Assembly (NCBI RefSeq): GCF_013204795.1
Contig: NZ_JABMKW010000008.1
Location: forward strand, 992,001 to 1,056,000
Direction: 5' to 3'
DNA: 64,000 nucleotides
Source of the DNA: Pedobacter panaciterrae
Lineage (GTDB): Bacteria > Bacteroidota > Bacteroidia > Sphingobacteriales > Sphingobacteriaceae
Shown here one piece after another: positions 9,069-17,004 of this stretch. How positions within the stretch are numbered: position 1 is the first letter of the stretch; each line of letters begins with the position of its first letter. The position numbers and the translations under genes were made by a program. The notes under the pieces are model-generated. The model searched no databases. It was not told the DNA's origin and worked only from the letters and a program-made list of their open reading frames with translations.

Positions 9069-10977
9069 AAAATTAAAACCACTCTTAACCTTTGTTGTTG
9101 CTCTGGCTGGTTTCTTTAGTTCCGTTAGGGCACAGCAACTGGTTTCAGGATCTCTTCAACAATTGTATTCTCCGGATAAAAATATCTTAATAACATTCTA
9201 TCAGAAACAATTAACCGATAGTACCCGTGCGATGTATTACACGGTAAATTTTAAAGGAAAACCCGTTATACTCGAATCTTTATTGGATTTACAGTTAGAC
9301 AATCATTTAAGTGAGCAGGCGATGGCGTTAAAGGTTGACCGGCGCGAAAAATGGTTTGAAAACCTGAAGATAATCGGAATTGTTCGCAATTCTAAAGATA
9401 CAGCATGGACGCCCATAACCGGTGAGAGTAGCCAGATCAGAGATCATTATCAGGCCATCACGATACAAGCAGTAAAAGAAGACAATCCAATTTATCCCAT
9501 CCACATAGAAATACGTGCTTATAATGAAGGCACCGCATTCCGGTATTTCTTTCCCGAGAATGAGAAGGGAACCTATTATCGGATTGTGTCTGAGAATACC
9601 GAATTTTCATTGCCCGAGGGAACTAATGCCTGGCATGCTTCATGGGCTCAGGCACCTTACCGGTTATTGCCTTTAAAGAACTGGCCGGATGAGGGAGAAA
9701 GACCTTTAACTTTGGAACTGCCTGGTGGATTATATGCCTGTCTTGCTGAGGCGCAGATGGTTGATTATGCACGTACAAAATTCAAACTGAGCACTGTAAA
9801 ATCCAATACCATTCAAACTTCCATGTATACTCCTGCAGATCTGATCTCGCCATTTGGCACTCCATGGAGAGTCGTAATGGTAGCAGAAAAACCCGGAGAT
9901 CTCATACAAAACAATCACTTGCTGCTTAACCTTAATACTCCATCAAAGATAAAGGATGAAAGCTGGATTAAGCCGGGCAAGATCATCAGGGTAATGACCC
10001 AGACCACCGCAGATGCAAAGGCGAATATTGATTTTGCGGTAAAACATAACCTTCAGTATATCCTGTTCGACTGGAAATGGTACGGGCCATCATTTACTTT
10101 TAAATCTGATGCTACTAAGGTGGCCATTCCGGATTTTGACCTTCCTGATATTATCAATTATGGGAAAGAAAGAGGCGTTGGTGTTTGGCTGTATGTAAAC
10201 CTTCAGGGTTTGTATAGTCAATCTGATAGTTTGTTTAAGGTTTATGAGAAATGGGGGGTGAAAGGGGTGAAATTTGGGTTTGTACAAGTGGGGTCTCATC
10301 GCTGGACAACATGGGTGCAAAAAGCCATTCAGCAGGCTGCAGATGCACATATCATGGTGAACATTCATGATGACTGGCGGCCAACAGGGGAACAGCGTAC
10401 ATGGCCTAATCTCTTGACTTCAGAAGGCATCAGAGGAAATGAGGAAATGCCCGATGCCACCAGCAATACCATTATGCCATTTACCCGATACATTGCCGGA
10501 GCAGCGGATTATACCATTTGTTATTACGACGAGCGAATCAAAACTACTCATGCCCATCAGCTGGCAATGGCGGCAGTTTATTATAGTCCCTTACAAACCT
10601 TATATTGGTACGATAAGCCAGCTCATTCCAAAGATGAACCGGAACTGGAGTTTTGGGATAAAATCCCGACTACCTGGGATGAAACCAAGGTCATACAAGG
10701 AAATCCTGGTGAATACATTACTATTGCCAGGAGAAAAGCAAAGGACTGGTTTATTGGAACGCTGACCAACAATGATGCACGTAAGCTTAAAATACCTTTA
10801 AATTTTTTACCAAAGGATAAAAAATACATTGCCAGTATTTATTCAGATGATCCTTCGGTTGCAACGGCTACTAAAGTAAGGGTAACCAGGAAACCGGTAG
10901 ATCATAAAACCATAATTGATACAGATTTAATTCCATCTGGTGGGCAGGCCATCTGGATAAGAGAAATTACTAAATGA
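9058..10977 (+). CDS. Secreted glycoside hydrolase family 97
   Basis: I chose ATG 9058 because it gives a clean signal peptide (cleavage near SVRAQ); this start overlaps the sigma-factor stop by 11 bp, suggesting coupled translation. The 639-residue protein has the GH97 layout: an N-terminal beta-super-sandwich (YNEGTAFRYFFPE about residue 160-172), a TIM barrel (FDWKWYG, KGVKFGFVQVG, HDDWRPTGEQRTWPNL, EGIRGNEE) and a C-terminal beta domain. GH97 enzymes are alpha-glucosidases or alpha-galactosidases and are usually Ca-dependent and periplasmic. The barrel strand that carries the nucleophilic Asp in retaining members (KVDF type) reads KFGF here, so it is not a standard retaining enzyme. Confidence 0.9.
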   Translation: MQLRKLKPLLTFVVALAGFFSSVRAQQLVSGSLQQLYSPDKNILITFYQKQLTDSTRAMYYTVNFKGKPVILESLLDLQLDNHLSEQAMALKVDRREKWFENLKIIGIVRNSKDTAWTPITGESSQIRDHYQAITIQAVKEDNPIYPIHIEIRAYNEGTAFRYFFPENEKGTYYRIVSENTEFSLPEGTNAWHASWAQAPYRLLPLKNWPDEGERPLTLELPGGLYACLAEAQMVDYARTKFKLSTVKSNTIQTSMYTPADLISPFGTPWRVVMVAEKPGDLIQNNHLLLNLNTPSKIKDESWIKPGKIIRVMTQTTADAKANIDFAVKHNLQYILFDWKWYGPSFTFKSDATKVAIPDFDLPDIINYGKERGVGVWLYVNLQGLYSQSDSLFKVYEKWGVKGVKFGFVQVGSHRWTTWVQKAIQQAADAHIMVNIHDDWRPTGEQRTWPNLLTSEGIRGNEEMPDATSNTIMPFTRYIAGAADYTICYYDERIKTTHAHQLAMAAVYYSPLQTLYWYDKPAHSKDEPELEFWDKIPTTWDETKVIQGNPGEYITIARRKAKDWFIGTLTNNDARKLKIPLNFLPKDKKYIASIYSDDPSVATATKVRVTRKPVDHKTIIDTDLIPSGGQAIWIREITK

Positions 10978-12611
10978 TGAAAACCAAGTTTGACCTCCTG
11001 ATTGTTCTTTTTTTTGTGATCCTATCAATTCCTGTCAAAGGAGCCGTCTGGCAATGGTCAGTGGCAGTGAAGACCATTCAAAACGATAAGCCTTGCAGGG
11101 CTTATTTATGGATTCCGCCCGATTGTAAAAGGGTTAAAGCTTTTATTTTTTCGCAGAACAACATGGAAGAGCATTCCATTCTGGAGGATCCTGAATTCAG
11201 AAAAGCTATGGGTAAGCTAGGTATCGCCCAGGTCTGGATTAGTCCGGCCTATGACCTTTTTTTTAATTTTAGTAAGGGGGCAGGAACTGTTTTCAATGAT
11301 GTTATGAATGATCTGGCCGAGGTATCTGGTTATGATGAATTGCGGAACGCTCCATTTATCGGAATGGGGCATTCTGCTGCCGCCAGCGCTCCATATTACA
11401 TGGCTGCGTGGAATCCTGAAAGAGCACTTGCTGCGATTTCAGTTAGCGGCCAATGGCCTTATTTTCGCCATCCCGTTTTTGCTCCGGATATCTGGGGAAC
11501 TAGAAATATAGATTTTATACCCTGCCTGGAAACCATGGGAGAGTATGAGGCTGCTGAAAGTGTGGCTTTAGAAGGATTAAAGCAAAGAGCAACACATCCG
11601 CTGCTGCCTTTAAGTATGCTGGCAAGTCCGGCAGAGGGGCATTTTGCAAGTAGCCCTGAAAAGTGTAAATATATTGCGCTATACATAAAGAAAGTAATGC
11701 AGTACCGTTGGGTCGAAGGTACTGGCCAAACCAGACTTCGATCTTTAGATCCCACTAAAACAGGCTGGTTGGTTGATAAGTGGAGTAGGGATGAGCTTCC
11801 AAAGGCAGAAGCGGCGCCAGTGAGTCGGTACAAAGGAGATCCTGCACAAGCCTTCTGGTATTTTGATGAGGAAATGGCAAAGGCCACTATGGATTATCAG
11901 GGTAGGTATCGCCATAAAAAAGTTCAGCTTATTGCCTATGTGCAAAATGGGAAAAAAGTTGAACAAAAGAATACACATCAGCAGATTAATCTGAAATTTG
12001 AACCCTTGCCAGATGGGATAACGTTTAAATTAGGTACAGCTTTTTACGATACTATACCGGGGGGAAGCCCCCGTCCGGCTATATGGGCAGGTGCTTCTGC
12101 TGGTGAGCGTATTGGGCACGCAAATAATGCGGAATCAATCGTGATCCGAAGAATTACAGGCCCGATGATCAGGTTTAATGACACTACTTTTCGAATTCAG
12201 CCTCAGTCGGGATTCTGGCAAAACCCACATAGTTATGAGCTGTGGTTTGCCGTTAGCCATCCAGGAGATGAACAGTATAGGCCAGCTGTGCAACAGGCCC
12301 AAATGCTTGTTCCTCCTATGAATACTGCCGGTAGGAAGCAGCACCTTACTTTTTTACCTATTCCGGATCAGTCTGCAAATAAAAACGGGATTGAACTTAA
12401 AGCCAGCTCAGATGCAAATGTGCCTGTTTATTTCTATGTGCAGGATGGCCCCGCAGAAATTGTAGGTAATCGCCTGAATCTTTTGAAAATTCCTCCACGT
12501 AGTCGTTTTCCGGTAAAAGTTACTGTTGTAGCCTGGCAATATGGAAACAGCAATGAACCCAAATTGCAAACTGCAGCTCCCGTTATAAATACCTTCTGGA
12601 TTACGCGTTAG
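10974..12611 (+). CDS. Secreted alpha/beta-hydrolase-like protein of unknown substrate
   Basis: A 545-residue protein with a signal peptide (cleavage near PVKGA), whose start overlaps the GH97 stop by 4 bp (ATGA). Residues about 30-260 look like an alpha/beta hydrolase: GMGHSAAAS gives a nucleophile elbow with Ser134, and AEGHFAS (about residue 220) offers a candidate catalytic His. The C-terminal half (about 310-545) has predicted beta-rich sequence without a family I recognise. Co-translation with GH97 suggests an esterase or similar accessory enzyme acting on a decorated oligosaccharide. This is inference; the family has no name known to me. Confidence 0.7.
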   Translation: MMKTKFDLLIVLFFVILSIPVKGAVWQWSVAVKTIQNDKPCRAYLWIPPDCKRVKAFIFSQNNMEEHSILEDPEFRKAMGKLGIAQVWISPAYDLFFNFSKGAGTVFNDVMNDLAEVSGYDELRNAPFIGMGHSAAASAPYYMAAWNPERALAAISVSGQWPYFRHPVFAPDIWGTRNIDFIPCLETMGEYEAAESVALEGLKQRATHPLLPLSMLASPAEGHFASSPEKCKYIALYIKKVMQYRWVEGTGQTRLRSLDPTKTGWLVDKWSRDELPKAEAAPVSRYKGDPAQAFWYFDEEMAKATMDYQGRYRHKKVQLIAYVQNGKKVEQKNTHQQINLKFEPLPDGITFKLGTAFYDTIPGGSPRPAIWAGASAGERIGHANNAESIVIRRITGPMIRFNDTTFRIQPQSGFWQNPHSYELWFAVSHPGDEQYRPAVQQAQMLVPPMNTAGRKQHLTFLPIPDQSANKNGIELKASSDANVPVYFYVQDGPAEIVGNRLNLLKIPPRSRFPVKVTVVAWQYGNSNEPKLQTAAPVINTFWITR

Positions 12612-12629
12612 CTTTTGTTTTAAAAGCGT

Positions 12630-12704
12630 CCGTCATCTCGACGATAGGAGAGATCTATTGAACTATGCCTGAACAAGAGATCTCTCCTATCGTCGAGATG
12701 ACGG
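12630..12704. repeat. Perfect 27-bp inverted repeat, REP-like element copy 1
   Basis: The arms 12630-12656 and 12678-12704 are exact reverse complements around a 21-nt loop; the left arm starts CCGTCATCTCGACGATAGG. It lies between convergent genes (stops at 12611 and 12735), so it could terminate both transcripts. Related copies occur at 20572, 27452 and, as a half, near 43678. Confidence 0.9.
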
Positions 12705-12734
12705 CGAGTGCTATAGCATTGTGTGCTAAACACC

Positions 12735-14033
12735 TCAAGGTAAAGAGTACATTAATGTTCCGAACCCTAACTGGTCAAAGCCCCCACTGTTTGGTCCGTA
12801 GTCACCTCCGCCTCCTTCTGGTAAAGTTGTTTGTACACCCAAAGCCGTATACCTCGCTTCAGATTCAGCAACTTTTTTAATCTTCGCATAATGAAAATAG
12901 GCGGCAGACCACATCGGACGAACCGTGCCCCGGCTATTGTCACTTACTACCTTGTGTACCTCTGATTGGGCGCAATTTGCTGCCCACAGACGGGTATATT
13001 CATGAAAAGGAACTTCCAGCCTCGCTACATTGTATTTGGCAGTGTATTCACAAGCTTTAAGGAAACGGTTATTATCAAGACCATAAAAATCGTCGCCCTG
13101 GTTCCATGCCATTTGCGAAATTGTACTCATTAACGCGATTACCAGTGTAGCATGACCCTGATCACGTCCACTTTCCTGCAACTGCGCCAAACCCGCATTT
13201 TCACCATCAAACACATAATTAATCGCTTTAAACCAGTTGCCATTGCCATTTCCCCTTTGCAGATAGTTAATGGTATAATTATACATTGACCGGTTATCTG
13301 TTAATATACCAATGGCCATAATAGAAGCCAGGTTACACATATCCCAGTTTGCCCAGTAATGGGAATCGCAAGTGCCGTTGTGTCTATTTAAGAAATCTTT
13401 GTTTATCGTATAAAAAACGTCTGTCATCCATTTTTGATACGCTTTAAAATCTGCTGCCTGCCAATTGCTATAATCCCTCATCAATTCCCCGGTCAATGCA
13501 AATTGATAGCCATAGATGCCGGCAGCCAATTGCGCATTTGAATCGCCGCTGATGCGTTTACAGGTACTTGCCCAGGCATTTAATATTTGAATGGATTTTT
13601 GCGCATATGTATTATCTCCGGAAATTTTCCATCTCAATGCCAGCTGATAGGCAGCTGCAACATCATTAAAGGCTCTTGAATAATTATCAGGATCTGGTTC
13701 TTCCGCACTTCCGCCACCCCGTACCAATTTTTCAGGAGGATTTGGCGTGTAAGATAACTGCGCATGTGAATTTGCCAGAAGTTTATTGTATCCTGAAAGC
13801 CATGGTTGTGCATTTTCGTTCAGCTTTGTTTTTATTCTTGCGAAATCTGCTGCGGTGTGTAATCCTCCAACATGTTTCATTGGGGCGCCTGGCGCCAGTG
13901 TATCAATAGATAAAGCAGTACCCTGAGGTGGATCTGTTGGATCTGGTACTTGATTAGCAGCATCTTTCTTACTGCAGTTTAAAAGAAATATTGATCCTGC
14001 AAAAAGCAGAACCAGGTTAGTAAATAGTTTCAT
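12735..14033 (-). CDS. Alginate-lyase-superfamily lipoprotein (PF05426-like polysaccharide lyase)
   Basis: A 432-residue lipoprotein: a hydrophobic leader followed by LLNCSKK gives a lipobox Cys20, so it is membrane anchored. The mature part is all-helical, like the alpha/alpha toroid of alginate-lyase-type enzymes. ANWDMCN (Asn229-Trp-Asp231) and QESGRDQGH (about 286-294) match the conserved Asn/Trp/Asp and Arg/His motifs of this fold. These enzymes cleave polyuronates such as alginate or glucuronan by beta-elimination; PL38-type activity is possible but not provable here. It is the last gene of a minus-strand operon with SusC, SusD and a TIG-domain protein, and it has a paralogue at 22413. 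Confidence 0.85.
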   Translation of the reverse strand: MKLFTNLVLLFAGSIFLLNCSKKDAANQVPDPTDPPQGTALSIDTLAPGAPMKHVGGLHTAADFARIKTKLNENAQPWLSGYNKLLANSHAQLSYTPNPPEKLVRGGGSAEEPDPDNYSRAFNDVAAAYQLALRWKISGDNTYAQKSIQILNAWASTCKRISGDSNAQLAAGIYGYQFALTGELMRDYSNWQAADFKAYQKWMTDVFYTINKDFLNRHNGTCDSHYWANWDMCNLASIMAIGILTDNRSMYNYTINYLQRGNGNGNWFKAINYVFDGENAGLAQLQESGRDQGHATLVIALMSTISQMAWNQGDDFYGLDNNRFLKACEYTAKYNVARLEVPFHEYTRLWAANCAQSEVHKVVSDNSRGTVRPMWSAAYFHYAKIKKVAESEARYTALGVQTTLPEGGGGDYGPNSGGFDQLGFGTLMYSLP

Positions 14034-14130
14034 AATTGAGATTTAAAATTGATAGGGATTACCACGGGTATACTTTAAAAAATACTCCCGGGCTTGCATT
14101 TATCAAACCCGGGAGTATTAATTTTAGGTT

Positions 14131-15168
14131 TTAATTGTCTTTTACGCCATAGAACTCAAGCTCACTTACATTCAGGTTTCCGGTAGCAAAATACAGGTAT
14201 AGATAACGGTAACTGGTTGTACTGTTTATGGCTGCCTCATTCCAGTCATAAGCAGGGGCTGTTGTGATGGTGTATAAAAGGTCACCATTTGTCGTCCCTA
14301 TTTTATCAGGATCATTTGTCCCATACACCCGGGCGCCATTCATTCTTGCGGCATTACCTGTTCTAGGGTAATAACGCATCCTGTTTAGTTTCGCTTTCCC
14401 GGCGGCTCCCAAATCAAAACCGAGATATCCCGATGCAACAGCACCATCGACAAAAGTTGCTATATTTCCATCAAACGCAGCTGCAATTGTTGTAGCAGGA
14501 TTATTGCTCCATGAGCCGGGTGTTCCAATAATGGTTCCTGTTATTTTCTCCTCACCAACCAGGAAATAAATACCTTCAATTTCCTGTAGGCCTATATAAA
14601 CCTTTATTGTGCCGGTAAGGCCTCCAACAGGTACTTTTACTTCTATCTTCGCATCTGTTGCAGAGATCACCTCGGCATTAACCCCACCAAAAGTAACCCT
14701 AATGTCACTTGCTATGGTTCCAAAGTTCTTACCCAATATGGTAACTAATGAACCCTCCAGACCGAACCCAGGCGAAATATTAATAATCTCTCCACCGGGT
14801 ATAAAGGTGAAATTACCGGCCACTTCTTTGGTAAATTGCCAAACCTTTACAGAGATCTTTCCACTGGTGGCAGTTTTAGGAACAGTTACTACGATCTGCT
14901 TGTCGGTAACACTGATGATGTCCTCCTGAGTAGCCGCTACACCATTAAAATAAACAGTAACAGCTTTCTTAACATCTCCGAAATTAGTGCCGTTAATGGT
15001 GATTTGATATCCGGGCCGTCCTGCAGCCGGAGAAAAATCATTTACAGTTAGTTCAGGATAATTAAATTCTCTGAAGTTAGGATCTTTCTCACAGGAAGCG
15101 AACAAAATCGCGAAAAAGGAGAGGATACCGAACCAACTCAATATATTATAAACTTGTATTTTTTTCAT
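14131..15168 (-). CDS. IPT/TIG-domain surface lipoprotein, probable glycan-binding protein
   Basis: A 345-residue lipoprotein with lipobox FASC (Cys26). Two IPT/TIG immunoglobulin-like domains follow (about 40-125 and 128-210; INGTNFGD and ILGKNFGT are typical turns). The C-terminal part (about 215-345, with AAAFDGNIATFVDG) resembles an F5/8-type discoidin-like carbohydrate-binding module. The gene is directly downstream of SusD, the usual place of SusE/SusF-like surface glycan-binding proteins. It probably holds polysaccharide at the outer membrane for the SusC/SusD importer. Confidence 0.85.
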   Translation of the reverse strand: MKKIQVYNILSWFGILSFFAILFASCEKDPNFREFNYPELTVNDFSPAAGRPGYQITINGTNFGDVKKAVTVYFNGVAATQEDIISVTDKQIVVTVPKTATSGKISVKVWQFTKEVAGNFTFIPGGEIINISPGFGLEGSLVTILGKNFGTIASDIRVTFGGVNAEVISATDAKIEVKVPVGGLTGTIKVYIGLQEIEGIYFLVGEEKITGTIIGTPGSWSNNPATTIAAAFDGNIATFVDGAVASGYLGFDLGAAGKAKLNRMRYYPRTGNAARMNGARVYGTNDPDKIGTTNGDLLYTITTAPAYDWNEAAINSTTSYRYLYLYFATGNLNVSELEFYGVKDN

Positions 15169-15207
15169 AATTTCTAAAGATCTAATGATAATCCAATGTC
15201 TGTCCTA

Positions 15208-16983
15208 CTAGTTATAACCAGGATTTTGAAGCAAATTCTTATTCAAAATAATTTGGTTTACAGGTATAGGATATAAATAATGTTTTGGTGCAAGAGAATG
15301 GTTTGCCGAACTGGAAACCACAACGCTTTTTAGCATCCCTTTTGGCGTTTGTACTGCCTCTTCTCCCCATACATACGAGGTAGGTTTATAAAGAGAAGTT
15401 GGCTGCCCCGAAGCATCTTTAAATGGTGTGGCATAACTTGCATCTCCTACAACTCTTCCCAATCGAGAAGCATTTAAAGAGACTTCCAGAATGCCCCAGC
15501 GTTTTAAGTCATCAAAACGCTTGCCCTCGCGGTATAACTCCACTGCTCTTTCTCTTCTGATTTCTTCTTTCATATCCAGACCGTTAGCCCCGGCCAATGC
15601 ATTGGTCAAATGTGCTACTGCAGCACGATCTCTTAATTTATTTATAGAAGCATCCAGTTGTGCATCAGTGATGTTACCATTTAATTCAACTAATGCTTCT
15701 GCATAAGTCAGGTAAATTTCTGCCAGTCGAATAATTGGCCAATTGGCAGATTCAGTATTGTCAATCCTTCTTGAACCATATCCGTATACCGCATATTTGC
15801 TGTTTCCGTAGCCACTTGACCCTAAGCCTCCAAAGTCCAGTGTAACAGATGCGGGTGCGGTAGTGGAGGCGTACAAGTAGTTCAATAAACGTCTGTCTCT
15901 ATTCTGAAATTCTGAAACTGCGGTATGATACCCTTGGAACAAAGGCGATTTAGCCGGTGGCAATCCATCTGTACACACCGCCATATCCACAAATTTGCGA
16001 CTTGGATATAATTGTCCCGAGGTCCAGGTTATGTTTAGTCTTGCCTGTCTATAGGTATAATCATAAGTCCGATATAAAATGAATTCTTTATTAGAGGTCT
16101 TGTCGTACCCACCTGGATTAGACCCTGCATCCTCAAGATTGAACAAATACCATGAACTCGAATTTGCCATTTTTGAATCGGCATTTTTATTCCATAATTC
16201 ATAACCCCCATTGGTCATAATGTCCTCGCATTGGGCTACAGCATCTGTAAGATACTTGTTTATATTACCAGGGTCGTATCCGGCTGTGCCGGCACCCTTG
16301 CTTGTGCCATCTCCATCAGGAGTCTGCCCTACATATTTTTCCCAGGTAGCTTCATACAACTGGACCTGGGCTTTCAAAGCCTTGGCTGCCCATTTGCTTG
16401 CCCTTCCTTTATCTGTGGCAGTTATGTTTTGCTCAATAGGTAATTTTGCAATAGCCTCATCTAAATCTGTTAAAATTTGTGCTACCACCTGATAACGACT
16501 ATTGCGTTTTGCCTTTAATTCAGGCGAATTTATATCTAATACAGTTGTTACTATTGGTACACCACCATAAGTTTTAAGTAAACCAAAATAAGCATAAGCT
16601 CTAAAAAAATAAGCTTCGCCTACATACTGGCTAATTTCTGCTGCATTTGCATAGGTACTTGCTTTTGCAAGCAAAATATTGCAGTTACGGATACCGGAAT
16701 AATTCCAATCATTATTGCCAACTACGATGGTGCCATAACCAATATCATAACCATTTCCATTGGAATTTGCAGACAGATCTGAGCTATTGTCCATATTACC
16801 AAAACTCCATCCCTGTAGCTGGCCATAGAAATCGGCCGCAAATGCTTTAAAATCTGCGGACTTCTTAAAATATACTGCATCTGTATATTGTGCAGTAGGG
16901 TCCAGGTCTATAAAATCCTTCTGGCATGCAGAAATACTGAAGCCAAGTACCCCTATAGTTATATAATTGAATATCTTTTTCAT
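15208..16983 (-). CDS. RagB/SusD-family outer-membrane nutrient-binding lipoprotein
   Basis: ATG 16983 gives MKKIFNYITIG and a lipobox ISAC ahead of Cys19; a slightly earlier ATG at 16995 would add four residues. The 591-residue protein shows SusD features: an N-terminal LDLDPTAQY-like segment, TPR-like helices and the C-terminal VWGEEAVQTPKG to YPIPVNQI region. SusD forms the lid over the SusC barrel and delivers glycans. It starts 21 bp after the SusC stop, in the same operon as the TIG lipoprotein and the lyase. Confidence 0.95.
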   Translation of the reverse strand: MKKIFNYITIGVLGFSISACQKDFIDLDPTAQYTDAVYFKKSADFKAFAADFYGQLQGWSFGNMDNSSDLSANSNGNGYDIGYGTIVVGNNDWNYSGIRNCNILLAKASTYANAAEISQYVGEAYFFRAYAYFGLLKTYGGVPIVTTVLDINSPELKAKRNSRYQVVAQILTDLDEAIAKLPIEQNITATDKGRASKWAAKALKAQVQLYEATWEKYVGQTPDGDGTSKGAGTAGYDPGNINKYLTDAVAQCEDIMTNGGYELWNKNADSKMANSSSWYLFNLEDAGSNPGGYDKTSNKEFILYRTYDYTYRQARLNITWTSGQLYPSRKFVDMAVCTDGLPPAKSPLFQGYHTAVSEFQNRDRRLLNYLYASTTAPASVTLDFGGLGSSGYGNSKYAVYGYGSRRIDNTESANWPIIRLAEIYLTYAEALVELNGNITDAQLDASINKLRDRAAVAHLTNALAGANGLDMKEEIRRERAVELYREGKRFDDLKRWGILEVSLNASRLGRVVGDASYATPFKDASGQPTSLYKPTSYVWGEEAVQTPKGMLKSVVVSSSANHSLAPKHYLYPIPVNQIILNKNLLQNPGYN

Positions 16984-17004
16984 TGCTTTAATCATTACTG
17001 GTTG

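Noticed and set aside
16211..16492. Plus-strand frame of 93 codons inside the SusD gene
   Set aside because: Low-complexity product, fully covered by the conserved SusD sequence on the other strand.
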